A DNA stretch of 64,000 nucleotides from positions 8,339,407 to 8,403,406 of the forward strand of contig OZ026842.1 of the NCBI GenBank assembly GCA_964023205.1, written 5' to 3'. Below the pieces are notes generated by a model that saw only the letters and a list, made by a program, of their open reading frames with translations, was not told the origin of the DNA and ran no database searches. This document shows, piece after piece, positions 14,066 through 26,940 of this stretch (the first letter of the stretch is position 1; every line of letters begins with the position of its first letter). The position numbers and the translations under genes were made by a program. The stretch is from Lutraria lutraria. Its lineage: Eukaryota; Mollusca; Bivalvia; Venerida; Mactridae.

Positions 14066-14944
14066 AATAGAATAGAACAAACCCTAAATGTTAACAAATT
14101 CACCATAATCTGCTAAGATACAACCACACTGAACTTCAAATAGCATTTCAGATAGTATGCCACACAACAACTTATCTACGTCAACATCACAGAGCAATGC
14201 CTGCATGGTTTACTAAGTAATACATATAAAAATGTACCTCAACTATTAATTATCAACTATTAATAGATTCGGTCATCACCATTAGCCAGTCAAATGACCA
14301 GGATTACCCAAACTAGTAATAGACACTATACTATATACCCACAAACAACTAAAATAAACGTGTATCCATGACTATAATTCGTCTAGATTATACATTATAA
14401 AAGATAAAATAATGGATTCCAAGGTAACCTGACGTAAGACGATTGTAGCTGCGGGCGATACATTGACTACATAACCATTTCGAACTGATAATGGTCTACA
14501 CGTGAGTAATTAAGACCGTCTGAAGCGTTGCGATCAGTTTTACACTAAGTAAACGTAATTCGATTAGGCCTCAGTCATTTGTCTTTTTATATGCCTCGAC
14601 TCTGTTGGTAGTGAATAAAATTGTGATTTGCCTTAGAGAGTAATGACACCATTTTACGGGATTTTCTCTTCGTCAAACTGCGGTTACCCGTATCTTAACA
14701 GGAGAAATTAATTGTATTTAGAACTGAAGTTTAATCACCTCTCATAGCACACAAACCTCTCATACAATTCGTTCGGCCGAACTTTTATGCATGATTCACA
14801 AGTTGAGTAAAATAAACGTTCAAAAGAAAACGATCAGAAAAAATAAACATGAAGACAATACACTATGTTTTTTACTGCGGCTTGTGAATAAATAAATATA
14901 ACAAATATATTCTTAAACGATGCAAATAAAAGAATTGTTTCAGT

Positions 14945-15130
14945 GGGTTTAATGCCGTTTTTCAACGATATTTCAGTTATACCCACCAGCCAGTTCAAAT
15001 AACCAGTTTTCCTAGGCTTTATGCCAACCAGAACTGACTTAGTAACTCTTCCACCAGGAGATTGCATCTTCTCCACATATGGCGGGAAAACGACAATTTG
15101 TAATCAAATTTTGAAAGGTGCCACGACTGA
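14945..15130 (-). mobile_element. SINE family S2, 5'-truncated
   Basis: The plus strand shows GGTTTAATGCCGTTTTTCAA (3' end), CAGTTTTCCTAGGC and CTTCTCCACATATGGCGGG, the family body in reverse. The tRNA head is lost. Confidence 0.75.
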
Positions 15131-15699
15131 TATTTGAATCCAAAAACCTAGAAGAACATCTGAAACAAAATACGTACAACTACTTTGTCACGTAACAGTA
15201 TATAGAAGAACTACTGGAGACAAGAGATTTAAATAAGTATGACGAGGTGTTCAATCTCACGCATACCTTCGGGGAAACAAAAAAGCCACTTAAATGAATA
15301 ACTACGAAAGGCGGCACAATCTGCAATAAACACAAAACACAACAAGAATAACAAGTTGATAACAAGAACATGAAAATAATAAAAGTTAATATTTAAAAAC
15401 GGATTAGAACAGAAATATTGTATTTGTGAATAAAGGCCTCCGGTCCAAAATACATGACAATAACATATACATAAAACATGAATACAGAGTTATGTTATGA
15501 AAATAATTGAACAATAGGATATGAAACTACAAAGACAGAAACTTAAATAAATGAGAGAGAGAAAAAACAAAGGAAATAAACGAAAAAAAACTAATTAACA
15601 AATCAGTCTAATTTAACCTTAGACATTTTTGTCTATTTTTGATCACATAATTATTCAGACCTTCTTCAGATTCATGGCTTGCAGCAATATCTAGACCTT

Positions 15700-15870
15700 T
15701 GAGAGAGAATTTCTCCAATATATTAATGACCACTCATACTTGTAAGCTCTCGACTGACCCTAACCGAAGCCATGAATATTTAATCTAAATGTTGATTAAT
15801 CTATTATTTCTATTACCATCCTGTGAACAATATAATTATTTATCTAGTACTTTAGTATCTCATTAAGAAA
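15700..15870 (+). repeat. duplication anchor B, copy 1
   Basis: GACTGACCCTAACCGAAGCC, CATGAATATTTAATC, GATTAATC and GAACAATATAATTATTTATC match 22385-22515 in order, offset 6,659 bp. Confidence 0.7.
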
Positions 15871-17937
15871 AAAATCAGCTGAAAAAGCAGTAATTTTGTT
15901 TCTTAAAATGAATAAGCCATAATTTAAGAATTCTTAAACAGAGCAGAACAGAACATGATTTTATCTAGCAAGTTATAACAAAGATCTATAATATAGTTTC
16001 TCGTTACAAACATGTATAAAAACAATAAAGTTTTGTCATGTTTAAGAATGTCAAGCATATCATTAAATGTTCTCTGATATCAAGCATACATGCTTTACTG
16101 AATACTTAGTCCGTTTATATCAATTAGTAGATTAAACCGTTTTTTATCATCGGATATTTGGCTCGTGAATTCGAATCCTGGACACCTGAAAATATATTTA
16201 CAATGACACTGCCGCGCGATCTGTCAACGTCAATTAATGTACTCTCCTACAGCGGATATCATCCTCGTCAACTTCATATTCAGGAACAGTAGCAGAATCA
16301 ATTCGATAAAAGACGAACTGTACATAAATGGCATACTAGTCGTCGAAGAAGGAGATGAAACTCTTTCGAAGGATCACTAAAGAAATCACGATTGAGATTC
16401 CATTTACTCTGACAGACCTAGTATTTGGCAGAATAAGTATTTGCATGTGATAAACAACAGCAACAACAACTTTATTTTAAATTAAATGATTCTTACAAGA
16501 AGAATAAGAACCATGCCCAAGTACCTAATGAATATTGGAAGCGATCTGTATATTTTGATAAACAACCGCATGACTGTATATAGAGAAAAAAAAATGAGAT
16601 AACTCAGAAATTAAAAATCTATTGAAAATTAAACATTTTCAATGTTGTCACTGGCATAGATTTATTCTTTTCCAAGGTAAAATAGTAAATACCTTGCTGT
16701 CAATATGTTTGTCAATGCGAGCGGAACATGTTTAAATTCAGCAAATGCTGCTAGATTGTTAGGAACACTTTATTCTGTTAACTTGTGACAATCATTTTTG
16801 TTAAATTACAAAGACAGATTTGTAACACAAATGTAACTCTTTTAAGAAAACACTTGTTTAGACTTTTTAAAATGTATGTTTCATTGCTTGTCAGATACAG
16901 ATTTATACACTTTATTAGATGGCTCCAGTGATTGGTAACCATTATATAATAAAGCATAGGCTTGACCAATCTTTAAATTAGGCCATCATCAAAGACAAAG
17001 AAATATAGAAAAAAACTTTCATTTTTATGATTAAAAGCTTTGGTTCAATAACTCTTTTACTTTCAAATCATCCATTAGGAGTCTTTCCGTCTGATCCTGT
17101 ACAATGTAGTTCTTTTTCTGTATTGGATAAAGAGAAAAGAACAAATATCTGTCTTTGTCAATGTAAATCTGTAATTTTTATGTCAAGTTTGTCTCTGATA
17201 ATAGCTATTTACAATTTCAGGTCGTAGATCAATTTGGCTAATTGGAACAAACATTCATCTAAGAACCAAATCGCAAACAAAAAATGACCAGTTTTCGCGT
17301 ACTATTGACTTCCTAATAAAGATTTGGTAAGCCTAATAATTCTAGTTATTCCAGACATAAAAACGACGATTATTTACTTCCTCAGATAGAGTATTAGGCG
17401 ATTCCATATCCACAAGCCCATTTATTATGAATTTACCACATCAGTACCATGGCACCGACATAATTACTGACGAACACGCCATCCTCTCGTGTAAAATAGT
17501 GTTTTGAATCATTTTAAATAAACGTGATAATGACTTACAGTGCTTACAGATAATAAACTCAGAGAATAGAGGTAATCCTTGGGCGCTCATTGTCTAATTT
17601 CAAAACGAAAGACGTTCAGATCTGCCACATGTAATTACAGCGACAATATTATATCAGTGTGATTTCTGATTACATCACAAAATGATTCAACAATATTTAA
17701 GACGACCAGCTAGGAACGTAGCAGTCGTGTCGAGTTATGGCCGGAACATGGATGACAGAAAATAATGACAAAACAGCTAATAGAAATCTCCTAGGGTGAG
17801 TAAATTAGAATTAGTGGGCAGAAAGTGTAAAGAGACACATGTTTCTTTTTGTATTTTTGAGTAATCTTTAAATATTTGCAACCACCCTAAGTATGTCAGA
17901 AGGCACTTATTTGGTGTGTAATAATAACCAGTTAAAA
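15871..17937. other. no supported feature
   Basis: Short frames only. If the 6.3-6.7 kb duplication is real, this is the counterpart of about 22.5-24.3 kb, but no clear similarity remains. Confidence 0.55.
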
Positions 17938-18175
17938 AAAACGCCGGTTTTCATCAATTTTTCTTTTAAATACGGCAGCCGATTCACCAAACCAGTTTTC
18001 CTGGAATTTATCCTTAAAAGTTATACCTCACCCTTTCACAAGACGCATGCACCTTCTACATTTATGAAGGAAAAAACGACATGTTTGTCAAATTGTCAAA
18101 AAAGGGTATGACCTGTCGCGACAGTGATTTGCCTGGTTACAAGTCCAACGCACTAACCACTGGACTGGACCCATG
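17938..18175 (-). mobile_element. SINE family S2, diverged
   Basis: The plus strand shows AAAACGCCGGTTTTCATCAA, CGGCAGCCGATTCACC and, at the head, GACCTGTCGCGACAG and AACCACTGGACTGGACCC, the reverse of a box A. Confidence 0.75.
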
Positions 18176-19267
18176 GAAATGATTTTTGTGCTAGCTGTTT
18201 GTATGTCCGTATTTATGAGGTATGTGGTTATATAATTAATTAATATAGGTGTTCAAAAGGGAGCAATCTATTTCAACCATTTGAAAATTTTATAAGTACA
18301 ACTAAAACCCAAATGTGTCAACGGTTTATACTGTCAGATGTGTACTGGGCACATAACTATAGCATGTATCCCATGTAATACTGTCTGTACGTGTGCTTTC
18401 ACTACAATCCCGACTCTCCCTCATTTGTACATTTTTTCTCATTTTGCATGTCTCCACGGCTTATGTGACAATTGCTTTGAGCTTTGATGGTTGGTATTTT
18501 GGGATTAGGTAGTCTGCATGGAATTTATTACAAGTAATCCGTTTTCAGATTCCATTCATCATTCATCTGAGGATTCCTTATGGAGACTTTCCAAAGATGG
18601 GTTTATTACGTAACGTCCCGAATGAATGCACTACCAGACAATCTCATTAAACACACTAATTTATTTTGACAATCGCATCGTCAGAAATGGGGACAGCCGT
18701 ACGAGCTAGCTTAGCTCATCACTTATACCAAGAGCATATTATTTCCCTGTACAATTTAGCACTGCAAATATTCGCACTATGTTACACGGATGGTGTGAAC
18801 GGATAGCTTGCAAACATCCATCCTTCCTTGAAAATACACACAATAATAATTATTATCAAGTTATCTAACGATAGTAAATTAAAGCTATTTGACAAACGTA
18901 TACATTGAACAACACAAACAACAGTGCGTTGTAGATGTTTTATTCCGGTTTTAGAGAAGTATGTTCGAATTCGTTGCTAATAGCATTGCCAAAAAGATAG
19001 TTATTGCTGAAGCAATTATTAATGAAGTTCAAGGCTTGCCAAATGCTTCAGGTAAGGTTCTCATGAAATCGCATACAGTGTTGAACATTATCCCTACAAT
19101 GAGAAACATTGACTAATTATGTTACTGAAATTATACATTATTCCTCTCGTAAAATACTAGTACAAGGAATTGGATATATTCCTATGTGTTTTCACATTAA
19201 GTCAGCCCCTATGTTATTGAAATATTTGTTTGTGTTTGCATTTATTCAATATCAATTCGATTTAAAA

Positions 19268-19575
19268 AAAGAATAAACAATTGCAATCTATCACAATTAC
19301 GTTAGAAACATTCTCATTTGTTTACCAATATTTCTCATAAAGTTGCTTTCACATTTTTCAAGATTATACCAATTTCTTTGCAATTTAAAACAAACAAGGA
19401 GAAAAAGGAAGCAGACTCCAAACAACGAAAATCAACTTTGTTTGATTCATTGTGTGGCCTTAATTTCAAACTTTACATTGTCAATCAAACACACCGTGTC
19501 TTGTATCGTGTCGTATTATAAGGCACATGTTCTTAGTATGCTTGGATTTAACTTGTCTGTCTCAGGACGATATTG
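19268..19575 (+). repeat. duplication anchor C, copy 1
   Basis: TAGAAACATTCTC, ATATTTCTCA, GCAATTTAAAACAAACAAGG and TATAAGGCACATGTTCTTAG match 25610-25910 over about 300 bp, offset 6,331 bp. At the end the same frame of both copies gives similar peptides (VSYYKAHVL and VSHYKEHIL), so a decayed coding origin is possible. Confidence 0.75.
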
Positions 19576-19594
19576 ATAACCAACAGCAGCACCC

Positions 19595-19810
19595 AATTGT
19601 ATAAATATTGGCAACCCAGGGTTAAGTCTAACCATTTTGGTGAACTAACCATAATGGTAAGTCTCAAGTTTAAGCGATTTTAATCAAAAGTAAGCTGGTT
19701 AAATTTTACCTGATAAATTCTTTCTAACTTAAACCAAAACAACATTAGGTAAAGATTGACCAAATCCTATCCTAATCCAGCAGGTAAAGTACACCAGTAT
19801 TTATACAATT
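19595..19810. mobile_element. palindromic MITE (AATTGTATAAATATTGG ends)
   Basis: AATTGTATAAATATTGG and CCAGTATTTATACAATT are inverted ends (one mismatch) around a TTAACC/GGTTAA-rich interior. 216 bp. Confidence 0.7.
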
Positions 19811-20528
19811 TAGTATTAAGGTTTGTCAACAGGGTAACTATTTCAACCGCCGTCGCTGACTAACAAGCGAAAACAAATATCCTAGCAAATTCCATGACTG
19901 TATAAGAGTAAAGATCATTAGCACCTTTATTCAAAATTGTCCGAAAGACCATAAATAAGTAAGAATAAATAGCAAATCTCTATACTGCATAGAAAAGTCC
20001 AGTACATTTTTAGACATACCCAAACAGTGATGCGTGAAGCACATGTAACCAATGGAAAAATCTATCCGAAACTCTGTTGACATATCAGTAGGTAGAACAA
20101 CGACGAAGCACAGAAGCAGGACATACTCAGTGTTTTTGCGACACTTTATGCATTTTTACAGCGGGAAAGTGATTCATAATGCATATTAGCAAGTTTGGGA
20201 GCTTAACAAGGAGAGTAACAATGCGTGTCATATATCAAAATGTTCGGAAAGGACTGGAGTTTTACTGAAGCCCGGCAGGCTTTTGGCGGCGAGACAAGAA
20301 ATGCAAGATGGCGTCCAAGAGTAATATGGAACGAAGAAAAGAAAATCTGCAAACATGGATTCCTCTGTCATTTCACTGGATATTAAATCTATGTTTGTGC
20401 TTTATACATTAAGCAGATTTTCTGTGTAGAGAAATCTGGAAATTCTGTAAGTGTTTGTCCCTAAACAACGATAAAAAGTAATACAAATGTAACAAAATTC
20501 TTCTATTGTAGCATTTCTTCTTCAGAAT

Positions 20529-20600
20529 GGTACTAAATTATTTACGACTGTCTATAAAGAGATATCGCAAACTGAGAAAAGTAAACGACGAGTTTACGCA
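20529..20600 (+). repeat. duplication anchor D, copy 1
   Basis: GGTACTAAATTATTTACGAC, TGTCTATAAAGA and CAAACTGAGAAAAGTAAA match 26878-26940, offset 6,349 bp. Confidence 0.65.
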
Positions 20601-21094
20601 AATCGCAGACACAAAATAGAAATCTCCAATAGAAAGTACACTAGTACATGGTAATTTAATGTTTGCTTTGTATTTGGTTAAATTCCGTCTTTCGAAGAAA
20701 GTCTTATTGCATATTCAAGCACACTGTGTTTAGATTCAACATTACGTAGTACGTTGGAATGGGAAAATCAAATATCATGGAACGCCGGTTATTAACACAA
20801 ACAATATTTATAACATTGTAATTATAAATATTTGTTTGAAACATATATTAGCAACTGCTCTTTGGAAGGTAAAAGCAGATTCCCAAGAGGCGCCACGTGT
20901 ATAAAATTCACCTTTCAAAACAGAATACAGAGTCGCCCAGCAAACCACACAACCATTGCATCTACAGAGCAACATGTATTTTAAGATCAGGTTTAATTAA
21001 AAACATATGCGAAGAAACGTTTTTTATATAATTAAATGTCGAAAGTTTATTCAAAGGGCACTACAAATGGCTAGTAACCTCAATCGCCATACCT

Positions 21095-21397
21095 TCACAT
21101 CCCATGTACCCAATGCACAACTTTTACAAAAAAGCATTTAAATAAAAAATAATTCCAACAAATGCTCCTCTCTGCCCCAAAAGCTACTCTAAATTGTGAT
21201 GCCAAGCTTAAATTATGATAAGACAAAGCTTTAAGGTGATGTTTTGAAACGAAACCTGCCGTATAACCAATAGGGTAACACCCTGTCTTTGTCCAATTCA
21301 TGTTAAAACGGGGATAAAAGATATATAACTGGAAGGGACTGGTCAGTGTTATGTTTGCAAACATTGATAATACTACAGTGACTGAAATAGCCACCAT
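21095..21397 (-). CDS. weak candidate: short frame with signal-peptide-like start
   Basis: 100 codons from an ATG in fair context, starting MVAISVTVVLSMFANITLTS, a possible signal peptide, followed by a segment with a single cysteine (WTKTGCYPIGYTAG). A GT at the end of that segment could be a donor. No homology is recognised and no partner exon was found. Confidence 0.15.
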   Translation of the reverse strand: MVAISVTVVLSMFANITLTSPFQLYIFYPRFNMNWTKTGCYPIGYTAGFVSKHHLKALSYHNLSLASQFRVAFGAERSICWNYFLFKCFFVKVVHWVHGM

Positions 21398-22384
21398 GTT
21401 ATAGTTCTAAAGATGGACAGCAATAACTATGTACAGGTTAGTGGTATGTTTAAAAAAACTTAGTTTATTGTGGTTGGATTAAGGGTCATGCGTACGCCAG
21501 GGGGTGTAACAAGCTTGCAATGAATAAACGATTGTTACATAAGACAGCGATGTGTAATTTTGTGGTATGTTTAAATCACACACAAATCTGTCACCTTATG
21601 CAAGTGACAGATGCAAAGCAAACTGAATAAAATGAACGTGCACTACGTCATAATTTAACATCAAAAAGACATGTGGAACTCAATTCAAAACCAATATATT
21701 CGAATCTTAAGAACACTTACTACGTGTTAACTAATTGTGGTTATTGATATTTATATCTACAATCAAATCACCGCGAACACAATGCTGACTAGTAAGCAAT
21801 TTCACAAGAATAAATAAGAAAGGAATTGGAAGTCATAAAATACAACTAAATCGATAGTTCAGTGCCTTAGGCTAATACATTGCGTACCATAAAACATTGT
21901 TTTCGAGGAGAGTAATGGTAAATATACGCCTGTGGAAGATGTCCTAGCATGCTCGCAGTCACACGTCGTTGGGATCGAGATCTATGACTTTAATTGTTAT
22001 GGTTGGCTTTAGAATCAGCACAGAGGATTAATAGTTCATGCTATGAGTATGAGCGGCATTAGATATTTTTGTTTTTTTGGGGGGAGCCAATGTGATAACA
22101 ATCTGCAAAATGGCAATCAGTGTGTAAGAAAATATTGCGATAGTGTGTGTTGCATGTGTTGCATGTCGCAAACAGGAGGACAAAGCGTCGGAATCAAATG
22201 GGTAAACACAAGCTGCAACATTTAATCGCAGCAATTGTATGGATTTAAGTGGACATGGTTTCTTCAGTCTCAAATACATTGAAAAAGTACTATTAACATG
22301 TTCAACAATATCCGTGTTCGATAACATTCTTAAGAAACATCGCTTTCAGCATTATCGCTTGTTCAATCAAATTCATCTTAAAGA

Positions 22385-22515
22385 TATTTATGACCATTCA
22401 TGCCTTGCTAGACTGACCCGGAGAGAACCCATGAATATTTAATCAAAACGATGATTAATCCATGTTGTTTATGGTACTTCATTGAACAACATATCTATTT
22501 ATCTGATACAAATCT
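22385..22515 (+). repeat. duplication anchor B, copy 2
   Basis: GACTGACCCGGAGAGAACCC, CATGAATATTTAATC, GATTAATCC and GAACAACATATCTATTTATC. Partner of 15700-15870. Confidence 0.7.
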
Positions 22516-22758
22516 GGAAATCGCCACTGTTTCTCATTTGTAAAAAATAAAAGCAGAATTCACGCAAAAGTCCCATAAATAATTTTAGATTTGTTTGGCT
22601 GGCTTTATTAAATGGTGTATCAAGCGCCTCCTCTACTGTATACTCATTTTCAAGACCACCAGACAAGGAGATCACTATATCCTTTGTTGGTACGGAGTTC
22701 ATGAAAATGTCAATCTGATATTTGTTTTGTTGAGCACCAACATAAAATGTAAAACTAT
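22499..22758 (-). CDS. possible terminal exon of an unrecognised gene
   Basis: A strong acceptor (GACATTTCTTGCAG) is followed by 86 open codons ending in TAA. The peptide is well mixed (FTFYVGAQQNKYQIDIF, KDIVISLSGGLENEYTVEEA). No domain is recognised and no upstream exon joins in phase. Frames of this length are expected by chance in 64 kb of AT-rich DNA; the acceptor and composition raise it above background. It lies next to duplication anchor B. Confidence 0.3.
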
Positions 22759-23256
22759 CTGCAAGAAATGTCACGGTTTGTGAAGTTCATATTGATCCCA
22801 GCTTAAGAGGAATAACAAGCAATATTCGAGTAAAAAATTAGACAAGATAGATCTCAAACAAAACCATAGGCTTAACACGGGATTACTGATTTCAAAGCGA
22901 GCTTGATGTAGACACTGCTATGTATAATCCATTTAAGGAAGAGGATATTTCTACATATATTTGTCTACTAGAACCCCCAGGGTAACAAGAAACGTGACCA
23001 ATTGCAAGTAAAGGTTAGTAGTGTGGCATAAAACCTTAGACAGCCTCAACTTAAGTATAAGATAATATATACACCTATATATAATAACCTCTTGTTTTCC
23101 AACTTAGTTTTCAATATACCCTCTATACTTCGAATTGTTAATCAGACCCGCTCCCAACGTGAAGCCCAAATCTAATCGACCGTACTACATGTTAAAACCT
23201 TTTTCAAGGGTCTCAAATGTTGTATCCATATCCAGGTTTACTATTCATCATAATAA

Positions 23257-23492
23257 GGCCGGCCTCTGTGGTCGAGTGGTTAAGGTTGCTGACTTCAAAT
23301 CACTGTAACCTCTCACTGATGGAGGGTCGTGGGTTCGAACCATGTCTCTTTATGTGAGAAAGTAGGCAGTTGCTTACTGAGGATGGGAGTTAGTATTTAT
23401 TCTTCCCAGGAAAGATGATTTGGTGAACTGTCCGCCTCATATGACTCTGACTGTTGGAAAGGGGCGTAAAACTCGATATAAACAAAACACAT
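23257..23492 (+). mobile_element. tRNA-derived SINE, family S1
   Basis: The head resembles a class II (Leu/Ser-like) tRNA: GTGGTCGAGTGGTTAAGG is box A and GGGTTCGAACC box B. The body follows with GTAGGCAGTTGCTTACTGAG and GGTGAACTGTCCGCCTCATA, then a weak A-rich tail. Other copies: 48095-48320 (+) and 27225-27472 (-). Confidence 0.85.
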
Positions 23493-23509
23493 TCACACAA
23501 CACAAGAAA

Positions 23510-23718
23510 CGCTCGTGGTACCTCCGTGGTATTATGGTATCCGACTAATAATCATAAGATCCTCATCGCCGTGAGATTAAATCCGATCTGGAACCCTAGT
23601 GGAGAAGTTGTCGATCTGGCTTAATGAAAGTCGATGGTTGTTCCCATGTGTGCATCACACGTAAATCGGGAAAGGTCGACATAAGTTTCTAACTGTCTGT
23701 GCGACATTAAACAACAGA
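23510..23718 (+). mobile_element. tRNA-like SINE, family S4, immediately after S1
   Basis: The head GGTATCCGACTAATAATCAT has tRNA character. The tail GTCTGTGCGACATTAAACAA is a 3' end type seen in many mollusc SINEs. It follows the S1 copy by about 20 bp, so the two may have inserted in series. Confidence 0.6.
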
Positions 23719-23736
23719 GAAGAAACAACAACATAC

Positions 23737-23942
23737 AAATGCTGAAGATATAGTCCCGTTCGCCGAAACACAAGCTAGTTTTGTCTGTCTGGATAGACGA
23801 AGAAACTGATATTTCAATGTCAATGGCGGTGCTAATTTTGATGCCAACTCAGTTTCCAATAATTGTGAGGCCAACCTACATCGTAAATCATATAGACTAA
23901 TTTGTTCACACATCGTCTGATAATTATAAGTATGCCAATACT
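23737..23942 (-). CDS. possible internal exon of an unrecognised gene
   Basis: An open frame of about 68 codons ends at a good GTATGT donor. The peptide includes CEQISLYDLRCRLASQLLET and LKYQFLRLSRQTKLACVSAN. The start of the exon is uncertain (an AAG acceptor is proposed). Its donor is phase 0 while the candidate at 22499-22758 needs phase 1, so they do not join directly. A chance frame is possible. Confidence 0.22.
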
Positions 23943-24171
23943 CTTGGACAGTTTTCAACAAATACTTGATTTTGGTCATACTCAAATATTTCAGTTGAAA
24001 GTAACAATAAGCCAAGCCTATTGATACATCTTTATTTAAAGCTTCGTGCTATGTTTCTAACAATTTTGTAATCGTGGAATTATTTCGGTTACTCCTGAGC
24101 CTTTTTTATTCTACGAGTTAAAATTGTTTTTAAATTAAAAAAGTACTATTTTTTTATTTTACTGTCCAATA

Positions 24172-24255
24172 GTTGAATCTTGCAGTGGAAGAAAAGCATG
24201 CTGTTGTTGAAGAGAGGTTGTTGTTCAAGAAAAGGCCGCTCTGGAGATAATATAC
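24172..24255. mobile_element. MITE family 2, 3' fragment
   Basis: Contains GCTGTTGTTGAAGAGAGG, GTTGTTCAAGAAAAGGCCG and CTCTGGAGAT, matching the 3' half of the family. Confidence 0.6.
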
Positions 24256-25364
24256 TCATATATTTATACTTGTATTCGTGCATGTTCTTGTAAGGTACTG
24301 TATTTGATATAGTCATAACACTGAAAATATTAGTGTACTCGTGAACCCAGAACTAAACAAACATGTTGTCTTTTTGACATTCTAGCCTTCATTAAGCCTG
24401 AGCAATATTGAAATATCAATGTGTCTACAAACTACGAACACATATGTTTCCCCCGAGGGAGAAGAATATAGTCAGACAATTTGGATATCAGTTTTCTTAT
24501 GAGCTTTAATTACAACCCAAAACCGTCGCTCATAAGGCTATTTTGGATTCGACAAGATTCTATTGAAAAGTTTATTGGATAAGGTCTCGGCTGCATAAGC
24601 TATCAAGTGGTTCGTCAAGAAAGCCATTCTAAAGATTAGTTCATTGCGTAAGGATACGGATACATAAGCTAACAGACGCACTAAACATTTTCATTTTCTG
24701 TGACAATGAATACCACAGTCAGCATTGACAATAATGAAACACGAGATCGTTTAAGACAAAAACACCACCTTAATCAACATTCAAAAATAAAAAGTACCAC
24801 AATACAGTATGCTTTCGGATTAATATGTATGACAACAAACAAATACTTCTACATCTAAAGTCAAAACATTTACATGGAATTAAAATCGACAAAACAGACG
24901 TTAAACCGCTTACTTCAAACATTTTAACAATCTAAATGTTTCAAGATAGAAGAAATTTAAGACGTTTGTTTGTCATGTTAAGCAAATCAATTAAGGAACA
25001 GAAGTCGTCCAGACATTTATATTCTAATTAAGAAATCATCAATGTCTCATTGAAGAAACAAATAACCATTCCGCATTTCTCTTTATCCAGTTAACAGTTT
25101 AAGAAATTGGCAACTGACGCATCCATCAAAGGCGGAACGTAAATATAGTAGATGAAGTCAAGCTTCCTGATGCTTTTGTGAGTTTGAATTTTCACATCCA
25201 TCAATATATGGTGCGCATGGCAATATGAGACATTTTAATACTAATAGATATTTAAATATCGACTGTTGAATACAAGAAGGGACTATAAGCAATTTTCTGA
25301 ATAATACTTCTGAGAAAAGGGCATTTACAGGTTTAGGCTGTAGTGAAAAAGTTGGGAGTGGGAC

Positions 25365-25447
25365 ATTGAAAAAGACGGAGCCTAGATTCGAACATACGTT
25401 ATTGAGTTCAGTAGTCCATTGTGTTACCACTTGACCACCAATCTAAC
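25365..25447 (-). mobile_element. tRNA-like SINE head fragment
   Basis: On the minus strand GGTGGTCAAGTGGTAACACA (box A) and ATGTTCGAATCTAGGC (box B) are spaced as in a tRNA, but the acceptor ends do not pair. No family body could be tied to it. Confidence 0.55.
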
Positions 25448-25609
25448 CCTTCTTGGTCTTACATAAGTTTGTATTTGATTTTTAATTCAAATTGTTTTCT
25501 AGTTTTTGCGACGAACCAAACCAAAAACATCAGGGCATTTATTTATGTCTTGATTAACCGAGGAATAAATTCAGACTCCAGAAAAAGAAAACAACACACT
25601 TCACTAAAA

Positions 25610-25910
25610 TGTAATTTATCACAATTAAGATAGAAACATTCTCGTCTGTTTTTTTTCAAATATTTCTCACATAGTTGTTCACACATTCGTTAGAAAAATA
25701 TCACCTTGTTTGCAATTTAAACAAAAAGAGGAGAAAGAAATCAAACTCAAGGGTACAAAATCTTAGAATTGGTTTTGTTTGATTCAATGCGTTGATTGAA
25801 TTTACAACAAACAATACAAATCAAGGAGGCATGTGGTTTGTATCACATTACAAGGAACATATTCTTGGCAGGTTTAATCTGAACTTGGCTCTGGATGATA
25901 TTCGGAACAA
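25610..25910 (+). repeat. duplication anchor C, copy 2
   Basis: TAGAAACATTCTC, ATATTTCTCACATAGTTG, GCAATTTAAACAAAAAGAGG and TACAAGGAACATATTCTTGG. Partner of 19268-19575. The frame at 25792-25983 (63 codons) covers the conserved end. Confidence 0.75.
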
Positions 25911-26499
25911 ACAGGTGTTTAAATACAAAATAATCGATCAAGAGATTCAACGGTGTTCTACAAACAAAGGCAGCAGAATTTGATAAATTTTACCAACAAT
26001 TATAAAAACATGTGAATATTTTCGAATTTGTATTAGACAGTTAAAATAAACTTACAATGAAAGTGAATGGAACAATCAAAACCTTGAACCACCTCATTTA
26101 TAAACCAGATTCCAATTCCAAGGCACGAAATCCAAAAATATATCCAGATATCGTTTTCTGAGGGTGATGGTAAATTTGAAATAATAACCATAACCTCATA
26201 TAACTATTCTCTCACAAAAGGAAAGTGTGCATTTTGTTCGAGGGAATTTTGCTTTGTACGTGTACTTATCGAAGCAATATTACATTGGCAAATTTGGTAT
26301 CCAAATGTGCAAAAATGTATTGGCTACACAATGATTTACTTTTAACTGTACTTCAAATGGTCCGAACATTGTTTAATACATTTTGTATAATTGTTTAACG
26401 TATGAATAATTATGCTTCTCGGGTTTATATTTAAAGTCCAATACAACAAGAGCACCATAGAGCGGTGTCAACGTTCATCTGTTTGAGTAATGACCTACA

Positions 26500-26590
26500 T
26501 CTAAGTTTTTGTAGGACGCAGACATTGACGATGCAGTGATCACAGTTGTTAGACTTTTTCTTCGAAAACAGACGAGCTAAAAAAAATTTT
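26500..26590 (+). repeat. dispersed repeat F (partner at 6640-6730)
   Basis: GCAGTGATCACA and GACTTTTTCTTCGAAAACAG are shared, in order, with 6640-6730. Too short to class. Confidence 0.55.
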
Positions 26591-26877
26591 TTTCGTGTTA
26601 GAGTACTTTTTTGTGTAACGTGTAATTTTATTTCTAATTTCATTCAAGTACATAAACATTACAAATCACCCATTTCTTTAATATTTTCTCGAGTGATTAT
26701 TCCTTTACCCGTTTCACACTTCTAAAATATCCGAATAAGCTTTTCAGACCATAAAAGCACAATTATATTACATGTACATGCATTTTGATAAATCTTGCTT
26801 ATCTGCGAATAAGCCCCTTAGTAACGATTAAATGAGTTCTTAACGTAACCAACTTAAGATACAGTTCTTTTTAGCTT

Positions 26878-26940
26878 GGTACTAAATTATTTACAACTGT
26901 CTGAAAAGGAAAAAGACAAACTGAGAAAACTAAATGCTTT
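26878..26940 (+). repeat. duplication anchor D, copy 2
   Basis: GGTACTAAATTATTTACAAC, TGTCTGAAAAGG and CAAACTGAGAAAACTAAA. Partner of 20529-20600. Confidence 0.65.

Noticed and set aside
23257..23345. A functional tRNA gene
   Set aside because: Boxes A and B are present but acceptor ends do not pair and a SINE body follows; the same holds for the heads at 30.2, 47.1, 48.1 and 50.1 kb.
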